Below are positions 43,178 through 52,313 of a stretch of 57,982 nt of DNA, piece by piece. Numbering within the stretch: position 1 is the stretch's first letter; every line of letters starts with the position of its first letter. The translations under genes and the position numbers were made by a program. This DNA is from Tissierellia bacterium (GTDB lineage: Bacteria > Bacillota > Clostridia > Peptostreptococcales > Acidaminobacteraceae). The stretch covers positions 1 to 57,982 of the forward strand of contig JAAYGQ010000066.1 of NCBI GenBank assembly GCA_012727635.1, given 5' to 3'. The notes under the pieces were generated by a model. It did not search any database and had not been told where the DNA came from. It worked only from the letters and a program-made list of their open reading frames with translations.

Positions 43178-44650
43178 TTATGCTTTATTCTCTCTCTTTG
43201 GGTCGTAAAATTCACCAAATAATTCTTCGTCCGATGGCCTATCCTCAGCTATCTCTTTGGAGACCCAGGTAACATTCATGTAATGGTGAAGATGAACGTT
43301 TTCTGATGTTGCGTTGCCTCCCCATGTCCCACAACCTATGCTGGATGTCATAGGCATTCCATTTGTAAAGGATCCGGCATTTGCTTTTGACTGGGGTTGT
43401 CTTACCATGATTCGCCCTACGTTGGCTTCTAGAGCTAGCCTGTGGATATGATCTTCATTATTTGAATAAATCCCTACGCTGTGTCCCTTACCACCGACTG
43501 CATGTATTGCCATAATTATATCTATAGCCTTTTGGAACTCTCCTTCATATTTATGTACTGCAAGCAGAGTCGATAGTTTTTCCCGGCACCAAACGTCATC
43601 GTAATCTTGTGTAAATGAGCCGGTACCCTTTGCAATTAAGAACTTTCTATCTTCTGGTATTGAAAAACCTGCAAGTTCTGCCATCCTCTGGGGAGACTGA
43701 GCCACGGAGTCCGGTAGTCTATGACAACTTTCATCCCACATTATTTTTTTAATGGATTCTTGTTCTTCTTCATTTAATAAGTATCCGCCCACTTGAACCA
43801 GTTCTTTTACAGCATCATCGTAGATGCTTGCTTGGATTACGATATTTCCATCGGCCGAACACCCTGAACCAAAGTCCGATGTCTTGGAGAGCATGGTATT
43901 GTAGGCAGCTTGGTGAAGCTCGTCTTTGGCAGATTCATCCCAAATCATTGTCGCATTGCCGGCACCTACTCCATAGGCTGGAGTTCCTGAGTGATAGGCT
44001 CTTCTCACAACCCCTTGGCCACCCGTTGCGATAACCAGGTCACACTTGGTATTGAGTGCCTCGGACAAAGCTTTGTTTACTTTGGCTTTTCCCTGTCCAA
44101 GGATTTGTATAAGGTCTTCCGGTGCCCCCACTTCTCTGAGGCCTTCCCTCATCAGTTCGATGGTCTTCCCACCGGTTTTTACCGATCGTGGGTGGGGAGA
44201 GAAGATGATTGCGTTTCTTGCTTTAAGTGCATATATGGCATTTCCTGCCGGGGTTAAATCGGGGTTAGTGGCGGGAACCACACAGGCTATTACCCCTACG
44301 GGTTTTCCATATTTTACGATGCCCTTTTCTGGGATTTCTTCAATGATTCCAACACTTTTTTGACGCAGTGCGTCTCTTAGAACCCCTCGGATTTTGAACT
44401 TCTTATTTTCCCTGCTAACAAAATCCCCCATTTTACTTTCTTCGATACTCATTTTTACCAGTTCTTTAAAGGTCTGGGTATTTGCAACCTTCCACGCAAT
44501 GGCCTGGATTGTGCGATCGATGTCCTCCTGAGTCCACTTCTCAAAAATCTTCTGCGCTGCATCGGCCCGTGCAAATTTTTCTTCGATTTCATCTATTTGG
44601 TCTTGAGTAAGTTTTGAATAAACTTCCTCCATAGAACTCATCCTGCTCAT
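43178..44650 (-). CDS. CoA-acylating aldehyde dehydrogenase
   Basis: 490 aa. GVIACVVPATNPDLTPAGNAIYALKARNAIIFSPHPRS and the catalytic Cys in KTSDFGSGCSADGNIVI (C264) are typical of acetaldehyde/butyraldehyde/sulfoacetaldehyde CoA-dependent dehydrogenases. The Glu general base of ordinary ALDHs is absent, as in acylating enzymes. It converts an aldehyde plus CoA and NAD(P)+ to acyl-CoA. It follows the lyase gene and precedes the ThDP gene by 15 nt, so its aldehyde probably comes from the ThDP reaction. ATG with TAGGAGG upstream. No microcompartment shell genes are visible. Confidence 0.9.
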   Translation of the reverse strand: MSRMSSMEEVYSKLTQDQIDEIEEKFARADAAQKIFEKWTQEDIDRTIQAIAWKVANTQTFKELVKMSIEESKMGDFVSRENKKFKIRGVLRDALRQKSVGIIEEIPEKGIVKYGKPVGVIACVVPATNPDLTPAGNAIYALKARNAIIFSPHPRSVKTGGKTIELMREGLREVGAPEDLIQILGQGKAKVNKALSEALNTKCDLVIATGGQGVVRRAYHSGTPAYGVGAGNATMIWDESAKDELHQAAYNTMLSKTSDFGSGCSADGNIVIQASIYDDAVKELVQVGGYLLNEEEQESIKKIMWDESCHRLPDSVAQSPQRMAELAGFSIPEDRKFLIAKGTGSFTQDYDDVWCREKLSTLLAVHKYEGEFQKAIDIIMAIHAVGGKGHSVGIYSNNEDHIHRLALEANVGRIMVRQPQSKANAGSFTNGMPMTSSIGCGTWGGNATSENVHLHHYMNVTWVSKEIAEDRPSDEELFGEFYDPKRENKA

Positions 44651-44747
44651 ATTATTACCTCCTAATCGATATTTGTCTTGTTTTCATTTACAAGCAATAC
44701 AGTGAAGTATGTCCACCGTAAAAGTAAACTCATTCTAACTATCATTT

Positions 44748-45659
44748 CTATCTTATTAGATCTTTAGATCTGCCAGCTTTTAGAAGATATGAATCCGTAT
44801 CATGACCTACTAAGCACTGTACAGACCTCGCAATTTCCATCAATTTGTTGATATCGATACCGGTTTCGATTCCCATCTCATCGAGCATATGTACAACATC
44901 TTCAGAAGCAATATTTCCTGCTGCCCCAGGTACAAAGGGACATCCTCCCAGACCTCCAAAAGAAGAATCAAAATGAGTAATCCCCGCTTGCATGGCTGCT
45001 AGAATATTTGCCATGGCCATTCCTCTTGTATTATGAAAATGCAACCACCATTTCACATCTGGATAGGATTTTTGCATTTGAGTACAAACCTTATAAACTT
45101 GATTTGGAACAGCCATACCCGAGGCATCCGAGAGGGAGATTTCTCTTACTCCAACCTTCAAATAGGCTTCAACTATACTCTTAACTGCTTTTAAACTGAT
45201 TTCACCTTCCCATGGTGATCCAAAGGGCATGGAAATAGAACCCGACACTTCGATATCCTTTTGCCTAGCTAGATTGTAGCTTTCTTGAAACCCGGCAACA
45301 CTCTGTTCGGGAGTCATATTAATATTAGCTAAATTGTGGCCCAAGCTGGCAGAAACGTTTAGTTTTACTTTGCGACATCCACATTTTATCGCCCGCTCTA
45401 TTCCTTTTTTATTGGCAACCAGTGCTCTGAACTCCACGTTTGTTATATCTTGCAATCGGAAAAAAAGCTCATCGGTATCAGCCATTTGAGGAACAGCTTT
45501 TGGGCTCATGAAAGAACCTAGCTCGATTACCTTAAATCCTGCACTAATAAGCTTATTAGCAACCTCCAGTTTATCTGAAGTATCAAGTGTTTTTGCTTCA
45601 TTTTGTAGTCCGTCCCTAAGCCCGACCTCGCAAAGCACGATATCCGATGGTAACACCAT
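44748..45659 (-). CDS. HMG-CoA lyase-like aldolase
   Basis: 303 aa DRE-TIM metallolyase. EVGLRDGLQNE (R15, D16) opens the barrel. H207 and H209 in LHFHNTRGMA are metal ligands. C240 in GGLGGCPFVPGAAGNIASEDVV is the catalytic loop cysteine of HMG-CoA lyase. It would cleave a 3-hydroxy-3-methylacyl-CoA-type thioester to acetyl- or propionyl-CoA plus a ketone or oxo acid. First gene of the operon, facing the LysR gene. HMG-CoA itself as substrate is possible (leucine degradation), but no leucine-pathway carboxylase or dehydrogenase is present. Confidence 0.88.
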   Translation of the reverse strand: MVLPSDIVLCEVGLRDGLQNEAKTLDTSDKLEVANKLISAGFKVIELGSFMSPKAVPQMADTDELFFRLQDITNVEFRALVANKKGIERAIKCGCRKVKLNVSASLGHNLANINMTPEQSVAGFQESYNLARQKDIEVSGSISMPFGSPWEGEISLKAVKSIVEAYLKVGVREISLSDASGMAVPNQVYKVCTQMQKSYPDVKWWLHFHNTRGMAMANILAAMQAGITHFDSSFGGLGGCPFVPGAAGNIASEDVVHMLDEMGIETGIDINKLMEIARSVQCLVGHDTDSYLLKAGRSKDLIR

Positions 45660-45724
45660 TTTTATTCCTCCTGCCTTAAACCTGATAAGTTTACTACTTT
45701 AATATAACTATATTTTATTTGCTA

Positions 45725-45773
45725 TTGATTGTCCAATACCGATTTTGTATAATGATTATAGAAACTCTCTATA
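45725..45773 (+). promoter_or_regulatory. LysR gene promoter with overlapping palindrome
   Basis: TTGATT (45725-45730), 17 nt spacer, TATAAT (45748-45753) point toward lysR. The expected start falls in TATAGA-AACTC-TCTATA (45757-45773), a 6+5+6 palindrome that fits the T-N11-A LysR-type pattern. A TATAAT on the opposite strand (45760-45755) lies within it, so one site could govern both directions. Confidence 0.55.
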
Positions 45774-45898
45774 GTAACAAGATGGCAACATTAAGTTTAA
45801 TGTAGTTATCATATTATTTTATAGCTATTCATTTTAATCTTTGGATAGATTGTTCCTATAATATTTCATTAATTCATTCATACAGAAGGGAGAATAAA

Positions 45899-46822
45899 AT
45901 GACTCTTCAACAACTTATATACTTTGTTAAAATGTCTAACACATTGCATTACACAAATGCAGCAGAACAGCTTAACATTTCTCAACCAAGCCTAAGTTAT
46001 TCCATAGGCGAACTATCAAGAGAACTGGGCGTCCCTTTATTTGAGAAAAACGGGAAAACAATTTCCCTATCTGAATATGGAGAAGCATTCTTACCCTATG
46101 TCGAAAGTGCGCTAAACATCCTTCAACAAGGAGAAGCCCAGCTTGTAACTATGAAAAATCCTTCCAGTGGAAACATCAATCTAGGCTATATATATAGTGT
46201 GAGCTTTGATGCCATTCCCTATCTGATTGATCAGTTTTATACCTATCAAGGCAACAACAATATTCATTTTAACTTTCAAGTGAATATAACAAATACACTA
46301 ATTGAAAAGCTATTGGACGGAAGATTGGATGTGATACTGGCTCCTCTACCGGAGGTGGCCAATGAGAACATTGAATCCATTCCCTTCTTTAAACAGGAGC
46401 TTTTTCTAGTTGTTTACAATGACCACCCCTTGGCTATTAAAAAAAGTGTCAAACCCGAAGACATCGGCAACGAAAAGTTTATTGCAATCAACAAGAGAAC
46501 CGACCTTTTCTTACAGACCGATGCACTATTTAGAAGTCATAACTTAGTCCCGGAAATAGAGTTTGTCGTGGATGAATGCAATTCAATGGCTGCCTTTGTT
46601 GGATCCAAATTGGGAATAACAATTATGCCCAAAATCCCGTCTCTTTCTAGTTACAATGTAACGGCGATACCCTTTGAAGGAAGTCCTCTTACTAGAACTA
46701 TTTATTTGCATTGGAACACTAGAAAACAGATGTCGCCAGCACTAAATAGCTTTTTAGAACATTATAAATCCACTATAGTTATTGATGGATTGTATATGAC
46801 CGATCATAGAAATCCAGTCTAA
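45899..46822 (+). CDS. LysR-family transcriptional regulator
   Basis: 307 aa. N-terminal winged helix TLQQLIYFVKMSNTLHYTNAAEQLNISQPSLSYSIGELSRELGVPLFEK. The C-terminal periplasmic-binding-like effector domain begins near residue 90 (GNINLGYIYSVSFDAIPYLI). Divergent from the lyase-to-TRAP operon, so it is the likely activator, with a pathway acid as co-inducer. ATG with AGAAGGGAG upstream. Confidence 0.93.
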   Translation: MTLQQLIYFVKMSNTLHYTNAAEQLNISQPSLSYSIGELSRELGVPLFEKNGKTISLSEYGEAFLPYVESALNILQQGEAQLVTMKNPSSGNINLGYIYSVSFDAIPYLIDQFYTYQGNNNIHFNFQVNITNTLIEKLLDGRLDVILAPLPEVANENIESIPFFKQELFLVVYNDHPLAIKKSVKPEDIGNEKFIAINKRTDLFLQTDALFRSHNLVPEIEFVVDECNSMAAFVGSKLGITIMPKIPSLSSYNVTAIPFEGSPLTRTIYLHWNTRKQMSPALNSFLEHYKSTIVIDGLYMTDHRNPV

Positions 46823-46826
46823 AAAC

Positions 46827-46876
46827 AATAAAACAAAAGACTGAAAATACTGGTATTTTCAGTCTTTTGTTTTATT
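46827..46876. terminator. Long perfect bidirectional terminator
   Basis: Two 24-nt arms (46827-46850 and 46853-46876) are perfectly complementary with a 2-nt loop; A/T-rich ends give T tracts in both directions. It serves lysR and the converging MFS gene. Confidence 0.8.
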
Positions 46877-46941
46877 CCTTCAGCAAACACTATTACAATG
46901 CCTTATTTAATCATAAGTGATTGTATCAAAATAGTTTTATC

Positions 46942-48087
46942 CTATAAATATTCCAATCTATTTGCAGAATAAAGAGCAAATACACCTAGGAGACCAACCA
47001 CAACAAAACCGAGGGTTAGTCCAAAATAATCACCTATACTTCCTAATATAATTGGTCCAATAACCATCCCTATGCCATATAAAGCTTGAAATACCCCCAT
47101 GGTCGTTGCCATCACTTCTTTTTTTACTCCGCTAATCACCATGGCCATTAAGAGTGAGAAGACGATGGCATTGCCTATGCCTGCAACCATTTGAACAATA
47201 TAAAATACGCTTAAATTTGGTATAAAGGGTGTTATAAAGCATACCAGTGAAATCAAAACAAAGCCAAAAAGAAGGGTGTTTTTTTGCCCAAACCTAAAAG
47301 TCATCACCGTATTTGCCCATATAGAAAAGAAGATTTGTGGAAAAGTGAATAAAGTAGACAAAAGACCCAACTGGAGATTATTGGCACCTAGATTACCGGC
47401 TATTATCGGTGTGAACCCAAAGTTTGTTGCAAAGGTTATAAACTGTAATAAAGCAGCCAAAAGTGAAATATGTATCACCTTCGTATCCTTCATAACCCTA
47501 GAAAATCCCAAGGATGATGCAGCTGTAGGCTTATCTTTATCAACCTTTTCTTCGTAAATAAAAAATCCTATGACTAAACTAACCAAACTTATAATCATGC
47601 TTAATAAGAAAATGGCTTTAACCCCAAAGCCAATAGCGACGAATCCCCCTATAAACATAGCTATCAATTGACCTAATTTGCTATTGGCTGTTATAATGCC
47701 CACGGCTCTATTGGATTCTTCCCTATCATAGTAACTAATATAAAGGATAGAAAAATTCACCCAGGTCGCCGCCGCGATTCCCGCTATGAGTCTAGCCCAC
47801 AATAAAGAGAAGGGACTTGAGAATAGATATAATATGGCTGCACTAATTACTGCACAAATAATACCCATAATAATGAATATTTTTCTCATCCTCAATTTGT
47901 CAGAAATTATACCAATAGGTATTCTCAGTAATGTTTGGGTTAATCCATAGGCACCTCCGATTAAGCCAATCAATTTGTAGGATGCTCCAAGCTCCTTGGC
48001 ATAATTGGACAGTTGGGGAACATAGGCATAAATGGAAAACCAAAATAAAACTGTAACTGTTGAAAATAGCGTTTTTTTACTAATCAC
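46942..48087 (-). CDS. MFS transporter
   Basis: About 381 aa, 12 helices. LIGLIGGAYGLTQTLLRIPIGIISDKLRMRKIFI carries the MFS loop 2-3 motif (G-x-x-SDKxxRRK). AGIAAATWVNFSILYISYYDREESNRAVG follows. Predicted exporter or importer; substrate unknown. The ATG at 48102 has no ribosome site, while a GTG at 48087 (residue 6) sits 7 nt after GGAG, so it is preferred with caution. Confidence 0.85.
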   Translation of the reverse strand: MISKKTLFSTVTVLFWFSIYAYVPQLSNYAKELGASYKLIGLIGGAYGLTQTLLRIPIGIISDKLRMRKIFIIMGIICAVISAAILYLFSSPFSLLWARLIAGIAAATWVNFSILYISYYDREESNRAVGIITANSKLGQLIAMFIGGFVAIGFGVKAIFLLSMIISLVSLVIGFFIYEEKVDKDKPTAASSLGFSRVMKDTKVIHISLLAALLQFITFATNFGFTPIIAGNLGANNLQLGLLSTLFTFPQIFFSIWANTVMTFRFGQKNTLLFGFVLISLVCFITPFIPNLSVFYIVQMVAGIGNAIVFSLLMAMVISGVKKEVMATTMGVFQALYGIGMVIGPIILGSIGDYFGLTLGFVVVGLLGVFALYSANRLEYL

Positions 48088-48173
48088 AAAATATCTCCGC
48101 ATAGAACGTTTGAGATTAATCTATATGAATGCAAATCCCAATTTATTGAACATATAGATTAATTCTTAGTAGT

Positions 48174-49349
48174 TTAGTAGACAAATCTCTTGTTTGTTTC
48201 ATTTGATAGATAGGCAGCATATATTGCCTTTGTTGTATCATAGGCCAGCTTAAAATCTGATAAGGGCTCTCTATCAAAGGCAATGGACTCCATAAAGTCT
48301 ATAAGTTCATCGGTAAAACCTCTTAGAATTTCATCGGCTATAAAGGCTTTATTCCAACCTATTGTAGAAGGTAACATTTCGGAGAATTTTATGTTTTCCA
48401 TGCCTTCATTGTCTAACATATACACATTGAGTGCATCGGTAGGAGTCAAATTATTCATCATTACAGCATTATTAGCATATATTTCTACATAGTTTTTTGT
48501 TCCGCCCAATACAGTATCCGATGCCATAACCACTGCTTTACTGCCATCGGTAAATGAAATCGTAACATTGGCAAAGTCCTCTACATCATTGACCCTTGTC
48601 GTATGATACTTGAGTTGATCTTCAGATAAACCGCCGGTAATTTGTCCCATATCAGCAATGATGCTCTCAATTTCTATTTCCTCACCGCTGTATTTCGCCT
48701 CTTCTTTTTTTATATATAGGACTCCAGCCAAGGGGTGGCTCCCAACTCGAATAAATGAGCCTCCTCCTGTTTTATCCCATTCTCCAGCTACAGGAGAACT
48801 GGACCCTTTTAAGCTTTCCTCGCCTTTAAGAAACAATACCGTTGACTTCTTATTTTTCAATATTTCTACGGACTTTTGGATACTGGGAGCATATACATAA
48901 TTTTCTGCATACATAAACTTTTGACTATTTCTTTCAATGGCAGATTTTATTTCTTCGAGCCCAGCCATGACTTCTTTATACATTTTTTCTTTGCTAACAT
49001 GCTTACCGATGGGTCTTATATCTTCTGGATTTCCAAAGTATCCAATCAAAGGTTTTTCACATATTACATGTTTACCTGCATCCAAAGCTTTTATAATCAT
49101 ATCCTTATGTAGAAATGGTGGGGTTACAATGTCAATCACATCTATTTCAGGGTCCTTTATCATCAAATCAAAATCTGTCTCCAGGGTTTCGAAATTATAC
49201 GTTTCCTTTATGGTCATGGCTTTATCCTCAGCAATGTCGCATATTGTCCTTAGTCTTACATCAACACTACTTATTTTTTTATACCCTTCACAGTGAAGGA
49301 TAGCTCCATAACCTGCACCTACCATACCTATTACGACAGTCTTTTTCAT
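48174..49349 (-). CDS. Gfo/Idh/MocA family oxidoreductase
   Basis: About 391 aa. N-terminal Rossmann fold GMVGAGYGAILHCEGYKKI, then the family motif HVICEKPLIG (catalytic-site Lys in EKP) and GGGSFIRVGSHPLAGVLY. The C-terminal alpha/beta domain has VTISFTDGSKAVVMASD. It oxidises or isomerises a sugar or inositol derivative with NAD(P). ATG at 49349 with AAAGGAGAGAG upstream. 86 nt upstream of the MFS gene start in transcription order, so perhaps one unit. Confidence 0.88.
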   Translation of the reverse strand: MKKTVVIGMVGAGYGAILHCEGYKKISSVDVRLRTICDIAEDKAMTIKETYNFETLETDFDLMIKDPEIDVIDIVTPPFLHKDMIIKALDAGKHVICEKPLIGYFGNPEDIRPIGKHVSKEKMYKEVMAGLEEIKSAIERNSQKFMYAENYVYAPSIQKSVEILKNKKSTVLFLKGEESLKGSSSPVAGEWDKTGGGSFIRVGSHPLAGVLYIKKEEAKYSGEEIEIESIIADMGQITGGLSEDQLKYHTTRVNDVEDFANVTISFTDGSKAVVMASDTVLGGTKNYVEIYANNAVMMNNLTPTDALNVYMLDNEGMENIKFSEMLPSTIGWNKAFIADEILRGFTDELIDFMESIAFDREPLSDFKLAYDTTKAIYAAYLSNETNKRFVY

Positions 49350-49544
49350 AATTACTCTCTCCTTTATTTGTATATGAAACACCAATCATGGTTTCTCTAA
49401 GGCCAACACAGCTTTTATGAACCTTGTTACATGTTAGGATATCTTCTAATTCAGAATTATACAACTGAAAGATTTTAATGGACAAGCTTTAAGTCACAAA
49501 GCCAAATGCAATTCAATAGCTTTCTTTTTAATTTCCATACTTAA

Positions 49545-49586
49545 AAGATCCTTGAATCGCCTAGAGAGGGCCAAACTAAGGATCTT
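49545..49586 (-). terminator. Weak hairpin downstream of the small unknown gene
   Basis: AAGATCCTT (49545-49553) pairs with AAGGATCTT (49578-49586) around a 24-nt loop. On the minus strand it ends in TTTT. Possible terminator of the gene at 49595. Confidence 0.4.
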
Positions 49587-49594
49587 CTTTTTAT

Positions 49595-50086
49595 CTAATA
49601 ATCTTGTTTAATAATCTTGCCCTTTTCATCTAAGTACATTTCTGTTATCTTTGAGAGCTTGGCTTCATCATTTTCCTTAATGCATTCCAGAGTCAAAATT
49701 TTTTTGCCGATGCCAGTTCCCTTTTTGAAGTTTTGCCTTAAGACTTTCATAAGTGAAACCGGGTGTTCCGGTTCCTTTAAAGAGACAAGGGAGCTATCGG
49801 GTTTTGAGATGGCTTCATAAATGAGCTTTTCAAAGTCTATATCATCAAGACCGGGAATAAGGAAAAACTCTACATCCTTTTTAAGATCATCAAAACCTTT
49901 AACCTGTACCGAAGTAAAATTAGACTTTGCGACACCCATAATCGAAGCCATAAGGGGCCTTATTCCGGCTGATCTGTGACCTGAAACCACAATAGAGTCC
50001 TTTCTCATTATGGCCTCTTCAATAAAGTGGCCCTGCTCCGGGCTCATCATGCCGGTATCCACAAACTTTTTAATCATTGGATTCAT
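49595..50086 (-). CDS. Small protein resembling part of a secretion-type ATPase, P-loop lost
   Basis: 163 aa, not firmly recognised. The segment GMMSPEQGHFIEEAIMRKDSIVVSGHRSAGIRPLMASIMGVAK is laid out like the region around Walker A of VirB11/CpaF/PilB ATPases (helix, KxSIxVSG, P-loop, helix). However, the P-loop reads GHRSAGIRP rather than GxxGSGKT, so ATP binding is doubtful. VEFFLIPGLDDIDFEKLIYEAISKPDSSLVSLKEPEHP resembles a Walker-B-side segment. It is far too short for a full ATPase. ATG at 50086 with AGGAGG 7 nt upstream. No pilus or secretion genes are nearby. Confidence 0.55.
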   Translation of the reverse strand: MNPMIKKFVDTGMMSPEQGHFIEEAIMRKDSIVVSGHRSAGIRPLMASIMGVAKSNFTSVQVKGFDDLKKDVEFFLIPGLDDIDFEKLIYEAISKPDSSLVSLKEPEHPVSLMKVLRQNFKKGTGIGKKILTLECIKENDEAKLSKITEMYLDEKGKIIKQDY

Positions 50087-50422
50087 TCATACACCTCCTA
50101 TTTGATTACCCTACTAATTTGAATCGTTTATTTTTGCTCATACTTAAAGCCTTCAAATCTGTGATAGTGCTAATAGAAATGATACCCCTAAATACCAAAG
50201 AATAATGATCTAGAGATAAGTATAATTTTTATCAGGATATAAATAGGAGGCCCTAGGAGTGCCGTGATTTGAAATCAGTAGTCTATCGAAAAAAGCATTA
50301 GAATCTACTATACCCATGGAGTCCATGCTTGCTACTACTCTAAATTCTTATCTATAGTATAATAAGATCTAGTGCTATAAATTCTATCTTACTTAACTTT
50401 GTAAAAGCCAGGAGGCTATTGA
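50087..50422. other. 336-nt intergenic region between divergent genes
   Basis: A/T-rich with no gene recognised. A TATAAT hexamer within CTATAGTATAATAAG (about 50355-50370) may be the -10 of the aminopeptidase gene, but no good -35 is seen 17 nt before it. Confidence 0.35.
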
Positions 50423-51391
50423 TTGAAAAAGATACTTATGGGAAAAATTGCCGATAAAATACTTAAGCTAAACTTAAATATGAAAAGTGGTGAACATCTA
50501 CTTATTGTCACTGAGCCAGAGAAGATATCTATAGCAGAAACCATAGCTGCATCAGCTATGAGAATGGAAATAGAGCCGGTAATTTCTATTATGATGCCCA
50601 GAAAGACCGATGGGCAAGAACCTCCTGAGATTATTGCCAGGGCTATGAAGGCCAGTGACGCCTTTTTGTCCGTTGTAGGAAAGTCTATCACCCATACCCA
50701 AGCCGTAAAGGACGCTATAGCCGCTGGTTCTAGAGGACTAGTCCTAACCCAGTTCAGCGAAGATATGATGATAGAAGGGGGCATGGAGGCGGATTTTCAG
50801 AGCCTGGCTCCCCTTTGTAAAGATATGGCCAAGGCGCTAGAGGACGGTGACAAAATTAGACTTACTACACCCCTGGGCACGGATCTAAGCTTTTCAGCCA
50901 CTGGCCGAAGGGGGAACGCTCTCTACTGCATGGTAGAAAAAGGCCAGTTTTCCACGGCGCCCACTATTGAAGCCAATGTTTCTCCCATAGAAGGCACAGC
51001 CCGAGGAAAAATCGTAGCCGATGCCAGCGTCCCCTATATTGGTATTGGGCTACTGGAAGAACCCATCTACTTTGATGTGGAAGATGGAAATATCGTTTCT
51101 ATTAAAGGCGGATACCAAGCCGATATGTTAAGAGAAGACCTAGCCAGTAAAAAAGATCCCGGTGTCTATAATATTGCAGAATTAGGCATTGAACTCAATC
51201 CAAATTGTAGATTTTTAGGACTCATGCTAGAAGATGAAGGGGTATTTGGCTCTGTTCACATCGGAATTGGTACCAGTATTAACCTGGGCGGAACTCTAAA
51301 GGCAGCCAGCCACTATGATCTAATCATGACTAAGCCAACGGTTGTTGTCGATGGCAGAACCATCTTAAAGGATGGAGAAGTGGTACTGTAG
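50423..51391 (+). CDS. M29-like aminopeptidase (AmpS/NicX-fold family)
   Basis: 322 aa. Candidate metal ligands: Glu in VSPIEGTARGKIVAD, Glu in IAELGIELNPN, His in FGSVHIGIGTS, and His/Asp in AASHYDLIMTKPTVVVDG. This is the order of the M29 leucyl aminopeptidase family and its relative 2,5-dihydroxypyridine dioxygenase. At ~320 aa it is shorter than classical AmpS (~410), as in the shorter M29-like branch. Peptidase activity is the likelier role in this anaerobe. TTG start with GGAGG 7 nt upstream. Monocistronic. Confidence 0.8.
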   Translation: MKKILMGKIADKILKLNLNMKSGEHLLIVTEPEKISIAETIAASAMRMEIEPVISIMMPRKTDGQEPPEIIARAMKASDAFLSVVGKSITHTQAVKDAIAAGSRGLVLTQFSEDMMIEGGMEADFQSLAPLCKDMAKALEDGDKIRLTTPLGTDLSFSATGRRGNALYCMVEKGQFSTAPTIEANVSPIEGTARGKIVADASVPYIGIGLLEEPIYFDVEDGNIVSIKGGYQADMLREDLASKKDPGVYNIAELGIELNPNCRFLGLMLEDEGVFGSVHIGIGTSINLGGTLKAASHYDLIMTKPTVVVDGRTILKDGEVVL

Positions 51392-51420
51392 GGTATTTAT
51401 TCACCCTCTTACTTTCCTAG

Positions 51421-51461
51421 GAATCAAAAAGAGCAGGCTTATAAGTCTGCTCTTTTGATTC
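51421..51461. terminator. Bidirectional terminator
   Basis: GAATCAAAAAGAGCAGGCTT (51421-51440) pairs with the following AAGTCTGCTC and TTTTGATTC (51443-51461), loop 2 nt. It serves the aminopeptidase gene and the converging phosphatase gene. Confidence 0.8.
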
Positions 51462-51484
51462 CTATATATAATCCTTTTGTAATT

Positions 51485-52270
51485 TTATAAATCTTTGAGA
51501 ATATGATACACTCCCTCTTCATCATTAGAATAATCCGAAACTACATGCCACTGCTTTAATAGATCCGGATCGGAATTTTTCATTGCCACCCCTACCCTAG
51601 AGTATTTTATCATCTCCAAGTCATTGAGGGCATTGCCCGCTGCAAGGATTTCTTCCTTTTTAACATCCAAATAATCTGCCAGCATTTTTAATGCCTCTGC
51701 TTTAGAGGAGCCCTGGGCCATAAATTCAACTACGTAGGGAGTGGATCTGGCCGTAGTAATAGGTAAGTCTTTAAAAATCAGATCCACATCGTCTTTAGGA
51801 AGTTCTTCATAGACAAAAACAATCATATTGACGTCGTCTTTGATGTTTTCACTTAATTTACCCACCACCTTATATTCAATATCTTGATACTGGGCAAATC
51901 TCTTTGATGATTCACTGTCCTTTGCTATATAAAACACATCATCAATATACACTTTAATATACAGCCCTAGTTTTTCACTGTATTTGATGATTTCAATGGC
52001 GTCTTTAAGAGCAATCTTCTTTTCTCGTAGCTTTGCTCCCCCAGCTAGCTGTACAGCGGCTCCGTTATAGGAAATAATAGGCAAATCCAGTGCTAGTTTA
52101 TCCTTAATGTTTTTTGCTGCCCTGCTGGCTCGTCCCGAAGCAAGAACTACATATTTATCTTTTTCTATAAGATTCTCGATCTTTTTTTTGGTTCGATGGG
52201 AAATGCTTCCTCTACTGTCCAGTAAAGTACCATCGATATCCAGTGCAATAAGTTTAATTGGTTTGTTCAA
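51485..52270 (-). CDS. Cof-type HAD-IIB phosphatase
   Basis: 261 aa. Motif I LIALDIDGTLLDSRG (D11, D13), motif II VVLASGRASR, motif III Lys in SSKAEALKMLADYL, motif IV LAAGNALNDLEMIKYSRVGVAM. A C2-cap HAD phosphatase acting on sugar phosphates, flavin or similar small phosphates; substrate not deducible. Note ALNDLEM instead of the usual DxxND. Start is TTG at 52270 with GGAG about 12 nt upstream, a weak ribosome site. Confidence 0.87.
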   Translation of the reverse strand: MNKPIKLIALDIDGTLLDSRGSISHRTKKKIENLIEKDKYVVLASGRASRAAKNIKDKLALDLPIISYNGAAVQLAGGAKLREKKIALKDAIEIIKYSEKLGLYIKVYIDDVFYIAKDSESSKRFAQYQDIEYKVVGKLSENIKDDVNMIVFVYEELPKDDVDLIFKDLPITTARSTPYVVEFMAQGSSKAEALKMLADYLDVKKEEILAAGNALNDLEMIKYSRVGVAMKNSDPDLLKQWHVVSDYSNDEEGVYHILKDL

Positions 52271-52313
52271 AATTCAATTTACTCCATTTCTAATGCTTTT
52301 GTTTAACTCCCAT

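Noticed and set aside
43178-44650. Aldehyde dehydrogenase as part of a bacterial microcompartment
   Set aside because: No shell proteins nearby and no obvious encapsulation peptide at the termini.
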